Of a stretch of DNA of 6,244 nt, positions 5,299-6,244 are shown piece by piece. The stretch's first letter is position 1. The number at the start of each line of letters is the position of its first letter. The DNA comes from MGBC108787 sp964430695. Lineage in GTDB: Bacteria; Bacillota_I; Bacilli_A; RF39; UBA660. The stretch lies in NCBI GenBank assembly GCA_964430695.1, contig CAYSFO010000058.1:1-6244 (forward strand), given 5' to 3'. The notes below the pieces were generated by a model, which was not told the DNA's origin, did no database searches, and was given only the letters and a program-made list of their open reading frames with translations. A program made the translations under genes and the position numbers.

Positions 5299-6244
5299 CT
5301 AAAAAATATCTTTCCATATTTCATTATTACTTATTTCTAATCCCTTTTCATATTCTCTGTAGTCTATTTTATCTTCTTTTGTTGCTTTCCCATTGCTTAT
5401 TAAATATGATATTTGCAATATTCCGGGTTGCATTTACAATATCAAAAAATAACGGAAATACTTGTTTTTCATAATCAGTTAATTTACTGTATTTTTCATA
5501 TTCTTCTATTAACATTTTTATATTTAAAACTGTTTCTTCTCTACTCTCTAATTCTAAACATAAGTCACAAGCACTTACTACTAAATCAATTATTCTAGGC
5601 AGATAATTTGATACTCCAAAGTCTATTAGGTATAATTTATTATTTTGATCTTTAATTATGTTGCTAGATATAATATCTCCATGTATAAAAGCATGTGGAA
5701 GTTCTTTAAAATCTATTTTATCGTATTTTTTCTTTAATTCTTCAAATTTAGGTAAAAGTTTATTATCTAAATATTTTGCTTTATCTTCAAATTCTTGTTT
5801 AAAGTTTGTAATTGTCCATTTATCATATATGTAACTTAGTTTTTGCTTCGCTTTATGGATATTTATCATTTGCCTTACAATTTCTTTTATTTCATCTTCA
5901 TTTGGTTGTATTCCTAAATCATGAAAACTTTTTCCCAAAATATACTCAGTAACACATAATCTATATTTTGTATTTTCAAATTCTATACTACACAAATAAT
6001 CTTTATTATTTGCTTTATATATTTTAGGAGTATTTATATTAAGAGTTGAAGCTAATACAATTCTATCTACATAATTTTTGCTAGTCTCATCTGTTCTATC
6101 TTTATTAAATATTTTTACACAATACTTTCCGAGTATTCGTTTCTAAAACATAATTAAAATCTTCATATCCAACTTCAATAATCGTATCTGAAATATATTG
6201 TCCTAAATTGTATTGATTACAAATTTCTTTTGAAATATTATTTA
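5299..6244 (-). CDS. aminoglycoside/choline-kinase-like phosphotransferase, 5' partial, two +1 shifts at CGG
   Basis: This belongs to the APH/choline kinase fold and transfers phosphate from ATP to a small hydroxyl substrate that cannot be named here. The gene enters from the window edge and has about 313 visible residues in three pieces: 6244-6132, 6130-5426 and 5424-5299. The pieces join if the C of a CGG is skipped at 6131 and at 5425. After joining, the N-lobe reads YVLETNTGKYCVKIF (nucleotide-binding strand-turn-strand), the Brenner motif HGDIISSN is near residue 187 with the catalytic Asp, and LIDFG carries the metal-binding Asp. The C-terminus becomes NATGILQISYLISNG followed by KGLE, typical of the helical lobe. 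Without the shifts the gene ends at a TAA after 6131 and at 5369. It stops at TAG 5301-5299, with a TAA three codons later. Its link to the DGR is by position only. Alternative: a pseudogene. Confidence 0.75.
5423..5425 (-). other. CGG +1 frameshift site in the phosphotransferase (C-terminal)
   Basis: The coding strand reads GCA ACC CGG AAT ATT. In the original frame it continues 20 codons to TAA at 5371-5369. Skipping the C gives ACC GGA ATA TTG CAA and an open frame to TAG at 5301 whose protein (TGILQISYLISNGKATKED, then YEKGLEI) fits the C-terminal helices of the family far better. Confidence 0.6.
6129..6131 (-). other. CGG +1 frameshift site in the phosphotransferase (N-terminal)
   Basis: The coding strand reads AAT ACT CGG AAA GTA and runs into TAA seven codons after CGG. 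Skipping the C gives ACT GGA AAG TAT TGT GTA AAA, which joins the nucleotide-binding hairpin NYVLETNTGKYCVKIF to the rest of the kinase. Confidence 0.65.

Noticed and set aside
305..5598. Plus-strand open frames (for example 1454-1795, 2855-3106, 5193-5474)
   Set aside because: They lie opposite better-supported minus-strand genes, lack ribosome binding sites and have the skewed Phe/Leu/Ile/Ser composition of antisense A/T-rich DNA.
1486..6131. Random sequencing or assembly indels as the cause of the four frame breaks
   Set aside because: Not excluded, but disfavoured: all four are at in-frame CGG, all have the same direction, and no homopolymer or other site is affected. Thirteen out-of-frame CGG in the genes are undisturbed.
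1..6244. tRNA or rRNA genes, CRISPR arrays, insertion sequences
   Set aside because: No cloverleaf-like sequence, regularly spaced repeats, transposase or terminal inverted repeats were seen; the only long repeat pair is TR/VR.

Overview
The window is about 70% A+T or more. All genes lie on the minus strand and carry AGGAG/GGAGG ribosome binding sites. This suits a low-GC Firmicute, probably an uncultured gut Clostridia/Bacilli-type genome or a resident element; the taxon is an inference. The core is a complete diversity-generating retroelement (DGR). In transcription order (high to low coordinate) it holds: an aminoglycoside/choline-kinase-like phosphotransferase cut by the window edge (6244-5299), an Avd-like accessory protein (5260-4700), the template repeat TR (4624-4516), a non-coding stretch with strong RNA hairpins (4467-4323), the DGR reverse transcriptase (4299-3280), a very long target gene carrying the variable repeat VR (3214-390, VR 2972-2864), and a small translationally coupled coiled-coil protein (393-1).

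TR and VR align without gaps over 109 bp and differ at nine positions. All nine are adenines of the TR sense strand, the mark of RT-mediated adenine mutagenesis. A short GC-rich hairpin (2819-2831) lies 32 bp past the VR end, where DGRs of the Bordetella phage type have their homing hairpin. The VR is near the N-terminus of a roughly 940-codon target: a C-type-lectin-like variable domain is followed by about 820 residues that include a repeated beta-rich/leucine-rich region and a C-terminal helical domain.

The most unusual observation concerns decoding. Exactly four CGG codons are in frame in the genes of this window (minus-strand CGG at 6131-6129, 5425-5423, 1759-1757 and 1488-1486). At each one the reading frame breaks, and at each one it is restored by skipping one base, the C, so that the next triplet GGA/GGT reads as glycine. 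No other frameshift is needed anywhere. Thirteen further CGG trinucleotides in these genes are out of frame and disturb nothing. This pattern points to +1 frameshifting at CGG (C skipped, GGN read as Gly) rather than random pseudogene decay; sequence error remains the main alternative. With the shifts applied, the phosphotransferase and the target become continuous.

A second anomaly is an in-frame TAG inside the VR (2896-2894) that is also present in the TR. It should truncate the target at codon 106, yet the lectin-like domain continues in the same frame after it. The A of that TAG is itself a TR adenine, so DGR mutagenesis could convert it to TTG, TCG or TGG and open the full-length protein. 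TAG could also be read as sense.
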